The translations under genes were made by a program, and so were the position numbers. From NCBI GenBank assembly GCA_006503475.1, contig RSEH01000361.1:1-35431 (forward strand): 35,431 nucleotides of DNA, given 5' to 3'. Positions 17,712 to 27,080 of this stretch are shown piece after piece. Source of the stretch: Stentor roeselii. Taxonomy: Eukaryota; Ciliophora; Heterotrichea; Heterotrichida; Stentoridae. The notes under the pieces were generated by a model that saw only the letters and a list, made by a program, of their open reading frames with translations, ran no database searches and was not told the DNA's origin. Position 1 is the stretch's first letter. Each line of letters opens with the position of its first letter.

Positions 17712-19111
17712 TTTTATTTCTTTTTGATTAAAATCCTCTCCAGATTGAAGATGATTTTAGGATTTTGTTGAAAGTTCACTTCAGGAAGAGGGTTTGTTTT
17801 ATAAGATTAGGATGGATTAGTTTTTTTAGGGATTCGGAATTTTTTAGGTTTTTGGTTGGGTGAATTGATGTGAACCATTTTAGATGAATTCTGTTGGAAA
17901 GGGTTTTAAAGTTTTATGATTTTAATTTGAAGGTTATGAGGGAATCATGTGTGAGAACTTGAAAATTTATGAGATATTCGAGAATTATTTGGTTTAAGTT
18001 GTGGATTTAGTTATGTGATTTTAAGAGTTGGTATTGAAGTTTTAGCTGGTTTGTAATATATGTAAGAGATTATCAGGATTAATTTGTTTCTTGTTTGATT
18101 TATATTAAAGTCTAGCTGGATTTATTACAGAACTTCTAGATATATTCATTGAAAAATTGTTAAGGTAGATTTAATACACCTTTTTATAAGAATATTTTAA
18201 TATTAGACTTAGTTATCTTAGGATTATGAAATATAATGGGGTAGTCAATGTTTAATTTTGGCACTTTTCTTAGTGAACAATTTATAAAGTTAGTAGAATT
18301 TAAAATAAAGTCATTACTCTAGATTTTTCATGATTTTATCTTATAAGAAATCTTTCTAATTAACTATAGAGCAAAAGTTAAATGTTGCCATTCCTTATGA
18401 AGCTTATAAAGAAAGAGAGGCTGCAAGAAAGTTCGAATTAAGGAAAGGAGAAGTCTCAAAAATATAAAATTAAACGATACTTCAAATTCTATTTAAAATT
18501 TTAATTTCTCTAATGACCACCAATAAAAATCAGAAAAAGTGAAGAAAATAATGAGATTGCTTGACTAGCTTTAAATGACTCAACAGGACCTTTACTGAAA
18601 GAAAAATTTTAAAGCACCTGATGGTTGATATGTTCATTAAAGAGACACAATTTTAGATTTCAAGCTTTTCCACCGTGAATCTAGCTCTTAAAAAAATAAC
18701 TCAAACTAATGTATTTCAAACTTGAAATTATTTGCTTGAGCTATTTTTCAACAAATATCTTTGATGAAAATTATTTATTTTAGGATTCTTGTGAAAAAGA
18801 CTTAATTTACTAAGAAATCGCCGCATGGCACAAAAGTTTGGAAGATAAAATAACTGTTCTGCTAACTACATCCATGACTTGAGAAAATTGAGACCATTAG
18901 AAATTTGATAGTAGGTAAATCTCTCTGCTTTGAGAATATCAAGCTATCTATAATTAACTTTTAAATTAATATAAGTCTTGGATTACAATCAGATTTTCAA
19001 AGGACAAATATTAACGCAAATACTTCTTTTGGTAATAAAGAATTTCTTTTGATAAATAGTTGCTAATCACATAAGATGATATGTTATAACATAAAAGAAA
19101 CTAAGTTAAGT
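17712..19111. other. Intergenic, 1.4 kb; G/T-rich leader, then AT-rich DNA with a possible HTH remnant
   Basis: The first 300 bp are rich in G and T on the plus strand, i.e. C/A-rich on the coding strand of the membrane-protein gene to the left. The rest is AT-rich. A short helix-turn-helix-like reading at 18360-18468 is listed separately, and scattered coding-like fragments follow to about 18900 on the plus strand, all broken by stops. No intact gene or RNA was seen. Confidence 0.5.
18360..18468 (+). pseudogene. Possible fossil of a helix-turn-helix (transposase-like) domain
   Basis: The 35 open codons read LTIEQKLNVAIPYEAYKERE followed by AARKFELRKGEVSKI and a TAA. The spacing LT.EQKL.VA......REAARKF......VSKI resembles the N-terminal HTH of CENP-B/pogo-type and related transposases. 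The codon before the stretch is a stop, and the downstream frame has many stops, so no functional gene is present. The match is short and by eye only; chance is a real alternative. Confidence 0.25.
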
Positions 19112-20035
19112 TTAACTAGCTTTGTCCTTTTGCTCTTTCTGTTCTTTCTGTTCTTTCTCCTTCTTCTCCTCCTTCTTATCCTTCTTCTCCTTCTTTGCAT
19201 CACTAACCCTTCTATATTTAATCAACTTCTGAAGTTTCCCATTTTCCCACAACCCTTCATCAAATTCCCAGAAGTCAGAGCTTTTAAAAGAATACTTTCC
19301 CATTCCATTCTGCCTTCCATCCTTAAACTCTCCCTGAAAGATGTCCCCATTGGCATACTTGACAATAGCATCTCCGTCCATTTTATCATTCTTGAAATTT
19401 CCAGTGTATTCAGCGCCATCACATCCAATATACCTTCCAAATCCTTCTTTCAAGCCATTAACCCAATTTCCAATGAAAAAAGATCCACTATTATAAATCA
19501 TTGCGCCATATCCTTCAAACATTTTATTGTTAATCGTTCCAACATAAGTCCTATCTTCCCTTTTCACTGTAGAAAAACCTGTAAAAGACTTCTTTTCAAA
19601 GAACCCGATAAATAACTTGTCGTTGTCTTTGATTTCTTGATAACTTGGCGGGTTTGCAGGTGGAAGGACTGAAGGAGGTTCTTTTTGAAGAAGAGTCTCA
19701 GTCATTTTTTTAAGATTCTCTAAAATCTTGAGTTTTGCAAGAAAATTTTCTTGTTGGATCTGGTCATCGAATTTCTGCTTAACGCAGGCGATTTTCATGG
19801 AAAATGAATCTAGATGGAGTTTTATTGTCTCTATGGTTCGAGTTGCTTGTCTTTTTAGATCTGCTGGCTCTAGCAGGATCACTGCTTGTTCTTCTGATTC
19901 TGGGGCTTCTATTGGGACTTTTATTTCTTCTACTTGCATTTCTGATCCGTTGAGCTCTAAGAAGCTGATGATATCGGATGACTTTACGTTGTAGGTTTGG
20001 CTTAGTCCTTTTGGGTATACGTTGAGATCTGCCAT
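19112..20035 (-). CDS. MORN-repeat protein (tandem paralogue 1)
   Basis: The 307-residue protein has a non-repetitive N-terminal half with predicted helix (IETIKLHLDSFSMKIACVKQKF, LKILENLKKMTETL) and a Pro-rich linker (PPSVLPPANPPSY). Five MORN-type units follow at about residues 143-265, including TYVGTINNKMFEGYGAM, FFIGNWVNGLKEGFGRYIG and IFQGEFKDGRQNGMGKY. It ends in a Lys/Glu-rich low-complexity tail of about 30 residues. It aligns along the MORN part with the gene immediately upstream (shared FFIGNW..G.KEGFGRYIGCDGA), so the two arose by tandem duplication. The paralogue lacks the Lys/Glu tail. A scaffold or membrane-associated role is inferred from the family only. Its start is followed upstream by a short G/T-rich flank. 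Confidence 0.88.
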   Translation of the reverse strand: MADLNVYPKGLSQTYNVKSSDIISFLELNGSEMQVEEIKVPIEAPESEEQAVILLEPADLKRQATRTIETIKLHLDSFSMKIACVKQKFDDQIQQENFLAKLKILENLKKMTETLLQKEPPSVLPPANPPSYQEIKDNDKLFIGFFEKKSFTGFSTVKREDRTYVGTINNKMFEGYGAMIYNSGSFFIGNWVNGLKEGFGRYIGCDGAEYTGNFKNDKMDGDAIVKYANGDIFQGEFKDGRQNGMGKYSFKSSDFWEFDEGLWENGKLQKLIKYRRVSDAKKEKKDKKEEKKEKEQKEQKEQKDKAS

Positions 20036-20220
20036 TTATAAAGTAGTTGTTGGGTGATTAGATAGGCGGATTTTTTAAAGTTTTGATCTTGGGTTGTTTG
20101 AGTTCTTGCTGAATATGTTAGATTAATGTTTTTTATATGTTTTTTTTTAATACAATAGGAGGATTGAAAGTATGCGATAAGTTTAGGTTTTTATTTGCGT
20201 AGATAGTTTGATTTATTTAT

Positions 20221-20357
20221 TTAGAACAGTATTCAAAGATAATCTTCTATAAATAATTTAAATAGTATTCCAAGATAATCTTCGATGAATAATTTAAATA
20301 GTACTCAAGATAATCTTCTATGAATTATTTAGAATAGTACTCCAAGATAATCTTTAT
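20221..20357. repeat. Minisatellite, four copies of a ~36-bp unit
   Basis: The core AGATAATCTTCTATGAAT recurs with copies anchored at 20237, 20273, 20308 and 20345 (spacings 36, 35, 37), separated by AATTTAAATAGTATTCCA-like sequence. It lies upstream of MORN paralogue 1 and downstream of paralogue 2. Confidence 0.85.
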
Positions 20358-20360
20358 GAA

Positions 20361-20378
20361 TATGCTTGAATAAGCATA
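20361..20378. repeat. Perfect 7-bp inverted repeat with 4-nt loop
   Basis: TATGCTT GAAT AAGCATA immediately follows the minisatellite, about 80 bp past the stop codon of MORN paralogue 2. It could be a 3'-end hairpin for that gene or simply part of the repeat junction. Confidence 0.5.
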
Positions 20379-20455
20379 CTGTATAAATCTTATTCAAAAT
20401 AAGAATAACTAGCTATCCAATAATAATTTGTAATTTATCAAACTCATTCAACTTA

Positions 20456-21274
20456 CTAATCTTTCCTTCTTAAATCGTTGATAACAGTCATTTTCCCATT
20501 TTTCCATAGTCCTCTATCATATTCATAATAATCAGACTTCGCATATCTATACTCTCCTTGTCCATTCTGAACATCATTACAGAAATTTCCATGAAAAATA
20601 TCCCCATTAGGATATTTCACAAACCCTAATCCACTCTTCTTTCCATCAACATAATTCCCTGTGAACTGAGCTCCATCACATCCAATATACCTTCCAAAGC
20701 CTTCCTTTCGTCCATCCTTCCAATTTCCAATGAAAAACGAGCCGTTTTTATGTATTAAAGCTCCATGTCCCTCATATTTCATATCAACCACTTGCCCGAT
20801 GTAGGTCACGTTTTGACTTCTAACAGCAGCGAAGCCAAAAAGGGATTTCTTGTCATAGTAACCCAAATAATGCTTTTTTTCGAAATTTGCCTCTTGAAAA
20901 GGAGAAAAATCTCTTGGGAAGTAAAATTTATCATTCACGATTTTTTTCAAAAAAATGTCGAATTTCTTTAAATTTTTTAGTTTTAGAGAAAAATCTTTTG
21001 GGTCAGATTGGGACTGGCTTGTAAGATCTTGAGTCAGGTGAATGATTAATGAGTTAAAGCTGAGCTTTAACGACTCTAGAAGACTTTTTAACTCATTTTT
21101 CGATTCTTCGTTAGAAGTTTCATGACGGTCTGTGTTGATGTCGGTAGGAATGACTTGCTTTATTTCTTCTTCTATTGTTTCGTGTTTAAAGGGTTTGTAG
21201 TTTGGTATCTTTGTTGAAATTATTCTATATTCAGTTTTGCTTAGTCTGTTAGACGTGAATTCGTTATCTTCCAT
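20456..21274 (-). CDS. MORN-repeat protein (tandem paralogue 2)
   Basis: The 272-residue protein has an acidic/charged N-terminal third, a helical segment (LKSLLESLKLSFNSLIIHL, then LKLKNLKKFDIFLKKIV), and five MORN-type units at about residues 135-260: HYLGYYDKKSLFGFAAV, TYIGQVVDMKYEGHGAL, FFIGNWKDGRKEGFGRYIG, QFTGNYVDGKKSGLGFV, IFHGNFCNDVQNGQGEY. It closely parallels the downstream neighbour, including the signature RYIGCDGA, and both genes point the same way. N-terminal halves differ much more than the MORN parts, so the duplication is not recent. The codon composition here is more AT-rich than in paralogue 1, hinting at lower expression. Confidence 0.86.
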   Translation of the reverse strand: MEDNEFTSNRLSKTEYRIISTKIPNYKPFKHETIEEEIKQVIPTDINTDRHETSNEESKNELKSLLESLKLSFNSLIIHLTQDLTSQSQSDPKDFSLKLKNLKKFDIFLKKIVNDKFYFPRDFSPFQEANFEKKHYLGYYDKKSLFGFAAVRSQNVTYIGQVVDMKYEGHGALIHKNGSFFIGNWKDGRKEGFGRYIGCDGAQFTGNYVDGKKSGLGFVKYPNGDIFHGNFCNDVQNGQGEYRYAKSDYYEYDRGLWKNGKMTVINDLRRKD

Positions 21275-21493
21275 TTATTAGATTTATCATCATAACTGTT
21301 ATGAGTAATTGAAAAATGAGAAAAATAAACTTTTCAACGAATCATTTGTAAAAGATTAGATTTGAATATGTGGATATATGAATTAATAATCAAAATTTAA
21401 CTAGTTAGAACTTTTTTATAAACTATTATTCATTTATGTCTTTAGAATTTTATTTGGTAATTATAATAACAATTACCTAATAATTCTCTAACT

Positions 21494-21510
21494 ATGCACA
21501 CCATGTGCAT
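21494..21510. repeat. Short palindrome
   Basis: ATGCACA CCA TGTGCAT, with perfect 7-bp arms, stands out as locally GC-rich in an AT-rich spacer about 220 bp upstream of the MORN paralogue 2 start. It could be a dimeric protein-binding site; there is no further evidence. Confidence 0.4.
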
Positions 21511-22620
21511 TAGCTATCACAATCAGCCATAATTTTAAGCTTAGTTAATTTACTATCTCAGTAAATTCTAAATTATTTGATGGAAAGATTTTTGATACAA
21601 GAGTTTGCTTGCAGAAAAAACAATAAAACTAGTATTATAATTTATTCATCCCAATCATTTTTTTATCAATAATTTTATCCTTCTTATATACCCTTTTAAT
21701 AATTTTTCCTTGTCCGCTCTTCACAATCATAATTATAATCACTAATTTTTTATATTTAATAAATTGTTTGAATTTTAATATCAAGAACTATCTTGAGCAT
21801 ACCCAACCCATTTCATAATTTAGGTACTTTTGATTGGCAAATAGATCGTTATTTCTCATATTAAAGTTAAAGAGCAAAGACAAATTAACGATTTCCTGAT
21901 GTTTCCAATTTTCAATAGAAAATTATTCCATATCTGAACATCACTATCTAAATTGTTGTTTTATATTTTAATATTCTTTTACTACTTCAGAAAGTTATCT
22001 TTGAAGGTATTTAAAATCAATCTCATAAGTACTCTTGTTTAAATTTATCATTAATTTGATCATAAGGACTATTTTCGAAGAAGATTTATTGAAATTTACG
22101 ATTTGTTTGAACATCAATAGTATTTTAAAGCAAATACTTTGATGAATTGATGATGGTTTTTATCGAAAAAATCTGCCTATAAATTTGAGTTTGGATTGAA
22201 ATGATATTAGAATGATTTTAACAACATTTTTAAAAGATCTAGAGTCTTTCTTCATAAAAGATATCCTTGAGGTTATTCTGAGGATTTGATTTTTCTATCT
22301 AATACATTTTAAATTTTTAATTCATATTTCTCCTCCAAGGGCGTATAAGTCACCTGATTTATGGAATAAAATTTTTGTAGAATTAAATAAAAGCTTAAAT
22401 TTAATATCTTAAATGTATTCTAGTTTCTACTGGGTTTAAATCACTTGTAAAGTCTACTTTAACCATTAGCTATAACAGATCTTGATACTCTTCGAGGATA
22501 GCAAGCCTTAATATATTTCACTTAAAATTATTATCATATATCTCATCAAATTAACCTTATCCATTTAAATATTTGAGACTTTTCTTCGGTATTAAATCTG
22601 CTATCACAATTAAACTTCAA

Positions 22621-22668
22621 TCAAGATTAAAATTAAATCAAAAAATCAAGATTAAAATTAAATCAAAA
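22621..22668 (+). repeat. Direct repeat of 23 bp in the 5' flank of the nine-unit gene
   Basis: TCAAGATTAAAATTAAATCA plus AAA occurs twice, 25 bp apart, ending about 17 bp before the start codon. It is A-rich with little G, and would lie in the 5' untranslated leader if transcription starts upstream. Confidence 0.7.
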
Positions 22669-22685
22669 CCAAAGATCAGAATAAT

Positions 22686-24272
22686 ATGCGAAAAAATCAT
22701 ATTCGCCCAGGAGTTTATCGTATCAGACTCTCCCCCACTTCAGAACAACACCCATTAGTTTTGGGCCTTGGTGCTTCGAACAAAGCTGAACCAATTCACA
22801 ACTCAGACTTTACTTTTGTAGCTGTTCATAAAGAGGACAGCTGTTCATATGACTGGCTTCTAGAGGCCGGTACCCAACCAGGTACCTTCAGAATTAAGAC
22901 AATGGGCCATATCAGCAGCAGTCACCCTACCGGCTGGGTACTGAGCACATGGCCCTCTCACGAAGCAGCACTTAATAAAGACTTAATCAGAGTTATAGTC
23001 CATTCATCCGAGCACTTTTCTTGTGACTGGCGAATTGTTCCTGGAAAAACAACTGGCAGTTATCGAATTATTTCTTGTGAAGATAGGGATAAACAACAGT
23101 TTAATGAATGGGAACTCTGGCATGATGGGCGCGATGAAGTCTTTAGCTGGGTTTTTGTTTATAAAGGAGAAAGTTGGCAGTGTGAATGGACTTTTGAAAG
23201 ACTTAAAAAGAGAATTAGACCTGGTGTTTATAGAATTAAAACTTGTGGACATACTAGAGGAGAACAACCCCCTGGATGGAGTCTTTGTGCTTGGAATGCT
23301 TTTGGAGCTGAGAGAGACTCTCAGTCTAGTTGGGTGGCTGTTCATGAAAATGAATACTGGAGTTGTTACTGGCTAATTGAACTAGGAACTCAACCTTGTA
23401 GCTTCCGAATCAAAACGATGGGTCATATTTATGGTCGTCAACCTGCAGGCTGGGGACTCAGCGCATGGCACTTAAAAGACTCAATTCGCGATGAAGTCTC
23501 AAGCAGAGTCGCCGTGCATTCAGGTGACCACTGGCCTTGTGACTGGCAAATTGTTCCTGGAAAAAAAAGTGGCAGTTATAGAATTATTACTTGTGGACAT
23601 GATGAAGGTCAACAACCTGCTGGCTGGGGACTCAGTGCCTGGCATTCAGGGACTGGACGTGATGAAGTCTCCAGCTGGGTCTTTGTTCATGAAGGTGATT
23701 GCTGGCCTTGTGACTGGAATATTGAAAGACTGAATAATAGAATAAGGCCAGGGATTTATAGAATTAAAACTTGTGGACATATTCAAGGAGAACAACCTCT
23801 TGGGTGGGGACTAAGTGCTTGGCATCGCCCTGGAGATGAAAGGGATTCTGAATCGAGTTGGGTTGCTGTTCACGAAGGAAACCACTGGCCTTGTAGCTGG
23901 CAAATTGAACCTGGAACCCTTCGTGGAACATACAGAATAAAGACGATGGGACACCCTGAAGGTAGCCAGCCCTCTGGATGGGGCCTAAGCGCATGGCACA
24001 TTAACGAAGCAGTGCGCAATGAAATATCAAGTAGAGTTGCAGTGCATTCTAATGACCACTACGCATGTGATTGGTTAATTGTGCCTGGAAAGATACCTGG
24101 CACTTATCGAATCATTACCTGCGGACATGCTGAGGGTCAACAACCTGCTGGATGGGGACTCAGCGCTTGGCATGCTCATGGAGCTGAGCGTGATGAAGTC
24201 TCCAGCTGGGTTCATGTTCATTTAGGGGATCATTGGCCTTGTGATTGGATTTTTGAGCGAATCGAGTCATAA
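22686..24272 (+). CDS. Trp/His-rich protein of nine ~58-residue units in three triads
   Basis: The 528-residue protein is built entirely of nine units of about 57-59 residues. The consensus is G.YRIKTCGH..GQQPAGWGLSAWH......RDEVSSWVAVH.GDHWPCDW.IE. Units alternate in a strict abc order set by their openings: RIRPGVYRI (a), TQPGTFRI (b), KKSGSYRI (c). The triads therefore cover about residues 6-175, 177-352 and 353-528. A 175-residue block with internal threefold symmetry suggests a beta-trefoil or similar lectin-like fold, three per protein; this is inference. The first triad is the most diverged and has lost several Trp and His. There is no signal peptide or membrane span, yet each unit keeps one or two Cys and many Trp, as carbohydrate-binding repeats often do. 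I cannot match it to a named family. The stop is TAA. Confidence 0.85.
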   Translation: MRKNHIRPGVYRIRLSPTSEQHPLVLGLGASNKAEPIHNSDFTFVAVHKEDSCSYDWLLEAGTQPGTFRIKTMGHISSSHPTGWVLSTWPSHEAALNKDLIRVIVHSSEHFSCDWRIVPGKTTGSYRIISCEDRDKQQFNEWELWHDGRDEVFSWVFVYKGESWQCEWTFERLKKRIRPGVYRIKTCGHTRGEQPPGWSLCAWNAFGAERDSQSSWVAVHENEYWSCYWLIELGTQPCSFRIKTMGHIYGRQPAGWGLSAWHLKDSIRDEVSSRVAVHSGDHWPCDWQIVPGKKSGSYRIITCGHDEGQQPAGWGLSAWHSGTGRDEVSSWVFVHEGDCWPCDWNIERLNNRIRPGIYRIKTCGHIQGEQPLGWGLSAWHRPGDERDSESSWVAVHEGNHWPCSWQIEPGTLRGTYRIKTMGHPEGSQPSGWGLSAWHINEAVRNEISSRVAVHSNDHYACDWLIVPGKIPGTYRIITCGHAEGQQPAGWGLSAWHAHGAERDEVSSWVHVHLGDHWPCDWIFERIES

Positions 24273-24558
24273 TTTAAATAAGAGATTATAGAATAGGATA
24301 TTTTATTTTAATGATCGTTCAGAAGATATATTTATAGGGTTAATGATAAGAAGGTAGTAATTTTATGTTTTTATAGTTTTCATAAGGTTCATGAGATCTT
24401 TTAAGAGAATGGAGTTTGATATTATTAGTTAATTTTAATCCTGTTTTGGATTCGACTTGGGTCTTCTGAAAGGTTGGCACAAGTAAAGTTCAAAATATTC
24501 AAAAACTTTTATCATTTTTGTTTTTAATTGATTCTACAGATTATTAAAAAATATAAAT

Positions 24559-26907
24559 ATGGGAAACTGCGCCTGCTCTTCAAGGCAAAGAATCACTTAC
24601 AAATGGGGTGCTTTCAAGATAACTGATAAAAAACCCAGATCATTTGAAGATCTAGAAGAGATTGAGGAAGGCTATCAACTTTTATGCAACAATGAGGTTT
24701 TAACTGCTGATAATTTTGATGATATTATGAATAGAGAGAAACATATAACTCTAAATTTAATACAAGTTAAGAGAAATTCAATACAATATGAGAGAAATTT
24801 AGAGGATATTTCTTTCTCTATTAATATTCTCCCTACAATCATTAAAAAAAAATTAAAATTAACTCGAGAAAATAGTTTAAAGATAAAACCGAGAAAAAAT
24901 AAATTAGAAAAACTTGTCTCAAAGCATGAACAAGCTATAGATATTTATAATTACCCAAATATTCAAGATGATCAATATACAGCTTTAATAGTAAACAAAT
25001 ATGAACGAATAGAAATAAAAATGTTAATATTTGAAGGTGGTAAACTTGTGATTCCTCAAAATTACTTGCATCTTGAAGTAAAAAATATTCACTTCAATGT
25101 GTATATTTTCAAAAATAATAAAAAAATATGTAAAAAGAAAGTTAAAATTCATTAATATAATTCAAGAAATGTGCTTATTCCAAATAGAATTTGATGAAAA
25201 CGATAATAAAACCATATTAGAAGAAATAAATAAAAATAATCAACAGTCTCAATCTCCAATAAATATTGATATAGGTGGTTCATATACATTTTTAATAGAA
25301 AATTTACAAATGAGCTTTAAATTACTCGATGATGGTTACCTAGAAATAATATTACAAGAGCAACAACAAGATATTCTTAAGTCTATAAAAACACCATCAG
25401 CAATATGTGATATATATAGAAGGATATTAGGAATAATCGTAGATATAAAACAAAACAAAATAAAAATCCTTTTCATTTCAAACATAATGTTAAATCCGGT
25501 GAGCACTAAAATAGATAGCATTCCAAGTAAAATTGAAAAAGTTTATAAAAAATACATAGTGACTCTGTTAGTAGATGGTACACCTTACTTAAAAACAATC
25601 TTAATCCATCGAGATTTAATCATTCTTCCAAGTTCCTTAAGATCTAAAAAACTTGCAATCTCAAACGAAGGTAGAATCTTCGAATTAAAATTAAAAAAAT
25701 TACCTGAAAATTTTTATAAATATTTCAAAGACATTGATTTTTCAGTATACGAGATCATTCACAATCAAATCGAAGACTTGGAATGTATCAATGAAAATAT
25801 TATCAGTGATCAAAAAAATACTGACCCAAGTGCTGAAATTTATAGCAATATAGGACCTTTGCAACTTGAAAGAGGCCATGATAGTCAAAACATGCAACTT
25901 GCAATACCAGATCAAGCAAATAACATAATTTTAGAAGATAGTATAAGAGGATGTTTTACATTTAGTCAAAACAAAGTCGCTTCAATGATTTTTAATATTC
26001 AGAACAACAAAATTCAAGTATTAAAAATAAAGGATATCCTTCATATATTAAAAATAATACTATTACCTCAAATTAATATAGGAACCCCAGGTGCCCGTCA
26101 ATTCCCAGAGTTTCCTTATCCAGTTCCTCCAGATGACAATTACAAACTTGAGCCATTAAATTATTCATATTCAGCAGCAGGAAATAATATTATCACTTAT
26201 GAGTCAAGAGATTCACTATTCAAAAAAATACCCAACTTTGAACCAAAAGAAACAATAGGAGGAACTTTCACTACTACTAATAAAGGTTTGATTTTTATCA
26301 GAGAAAAAAAAGCGATTTTAATTAATGAACAAGAAAATATTAAACTTAAAAATCTTAAAAGCAGTCATTTTCATCATTGCGCAGTTTGGCATAATTATTT
26401 CATTTATGCTATTGGGGGAAAATATACGAAAAGTGTGGAATGTTATGATTTTAATAGAAAGAGATGGAGTGAAGTTGCTCCATTACCTTTAAATATTGAA
26501 AATGCTGCTGCTTGCTCAGCTGATCGGTTTATTTATGTGTTTGGAGGGGAAATTAACACCTCAGTTCAAATAGAATTTATAAATTTGATGAGAATTGGAT
26601 TATGCTTGATGTGAACCTTCCGTTTAGCTTGAGGAATATGGGAGTTATTTATCATAAGGAAAAGTTTGTAGTGTTTGGAGGCATGGGAAATAAACTTTTT
26701 AATGGAAAATGGTTCACTCTTGATAAAGACTTAAAATTGGTTACTGAAGCTGATTTTCAAATGACGGGATTTTATAGTCATAAGGCTGTTGGAAGGATTG
26801 ATGATAAATTTTCAATCGTTATAGATGAGGATAATGCACTTGAATATGAAAATGGATTATTTATAAGAGTTTGCACCCAGACAAATCCCATTAATCATAT
26901 TAATTAA
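24559..26907 (+). pseudogene. Acyl-anchored kelch protein, copy A, two frameshifts
   Basis: Three overlapping open segments (24559-25155, 25082-26614, 26569-26907 in effect) match, in order, the two intact paralogues to the right, but two single-base shifts separate them. The first is in an A-rich run near 25125-25145: one extra A in TGTAAAAAGAAAG would explain it, since dropping it gives a frame running into LKFINIIQEMCLF. The second is at GAATTTATAAA near 26575-26585, where one missing T would explain it: on the other side the frame reads YKFDENWIMLDV, matching paralogue IFKFDEDW. No 15- or 16-nt GT-AG intron fits either site. The N-terminus MGNCACSS carries the same acylation signal (Gly2, Cys4, Cys6). 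The C-terminus is kelch-like (CYDFNRKRWSEVAPLP, FIYVFGG, FVVFGG). The codon composition is far more AT-rich than in copies B and C. It may be a decaying copy or contain homopolymer errors. Confidence 0.78.
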
Positions 26908-27080
26908 GAAATCATTCATAATTTAATCTTATATATTCAGTCTCAATCAATAATTTTTAATTTTAACTAGTATCCACTTTTGTTATAGTATGAAAAAAAT
27001 TCTATTTTTTCTCTAATAAAAACTTTCATCACCCCAAGCAAGACTTACAACCCAAACCTAATCCTAAACTAATAATCTAA

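Larger units (their letters stand above)
20036..20455. other. Spacer between the two MORN paralogues with a minisatellite and a hairpin
   Basis: This 420-bp spacer contains a four-copy tandem repeat (20221-20357) and a short perfect hairpin (20361-20378). The part next to the downstream gene (20036-20110) is G/T-rich on the plus strand. No gene was seen. Confidence 0.6.
21275..22685. other. Intergenic, 1.4 kb between divergent genes
   Basis: AT-rich DNA between MORN paralogue 2 (leftward) and the nine-unit repeat gene (rightward). Two small structures are listed separately: a palindrome at 21494-21510 and a direct repeat just before 22686. No RNA gene or convincing coding segment was seen. 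Confidence 0.55.

Noticed and set aside
19076-19615. 179-codon open frame on the plus strand
   Set aside because: It is antisense to MORN paralogue 1; the Leu-rich start is just the complement of the Lys/Glu tail.
25097-25133. A 37-nt GT...AG segment that could explain the first frameshift in kelch copy A as an intron
   Set aside because: All three well-supported introns here are 15 nt, and removing this segment would delete residues that align with copies B and C.
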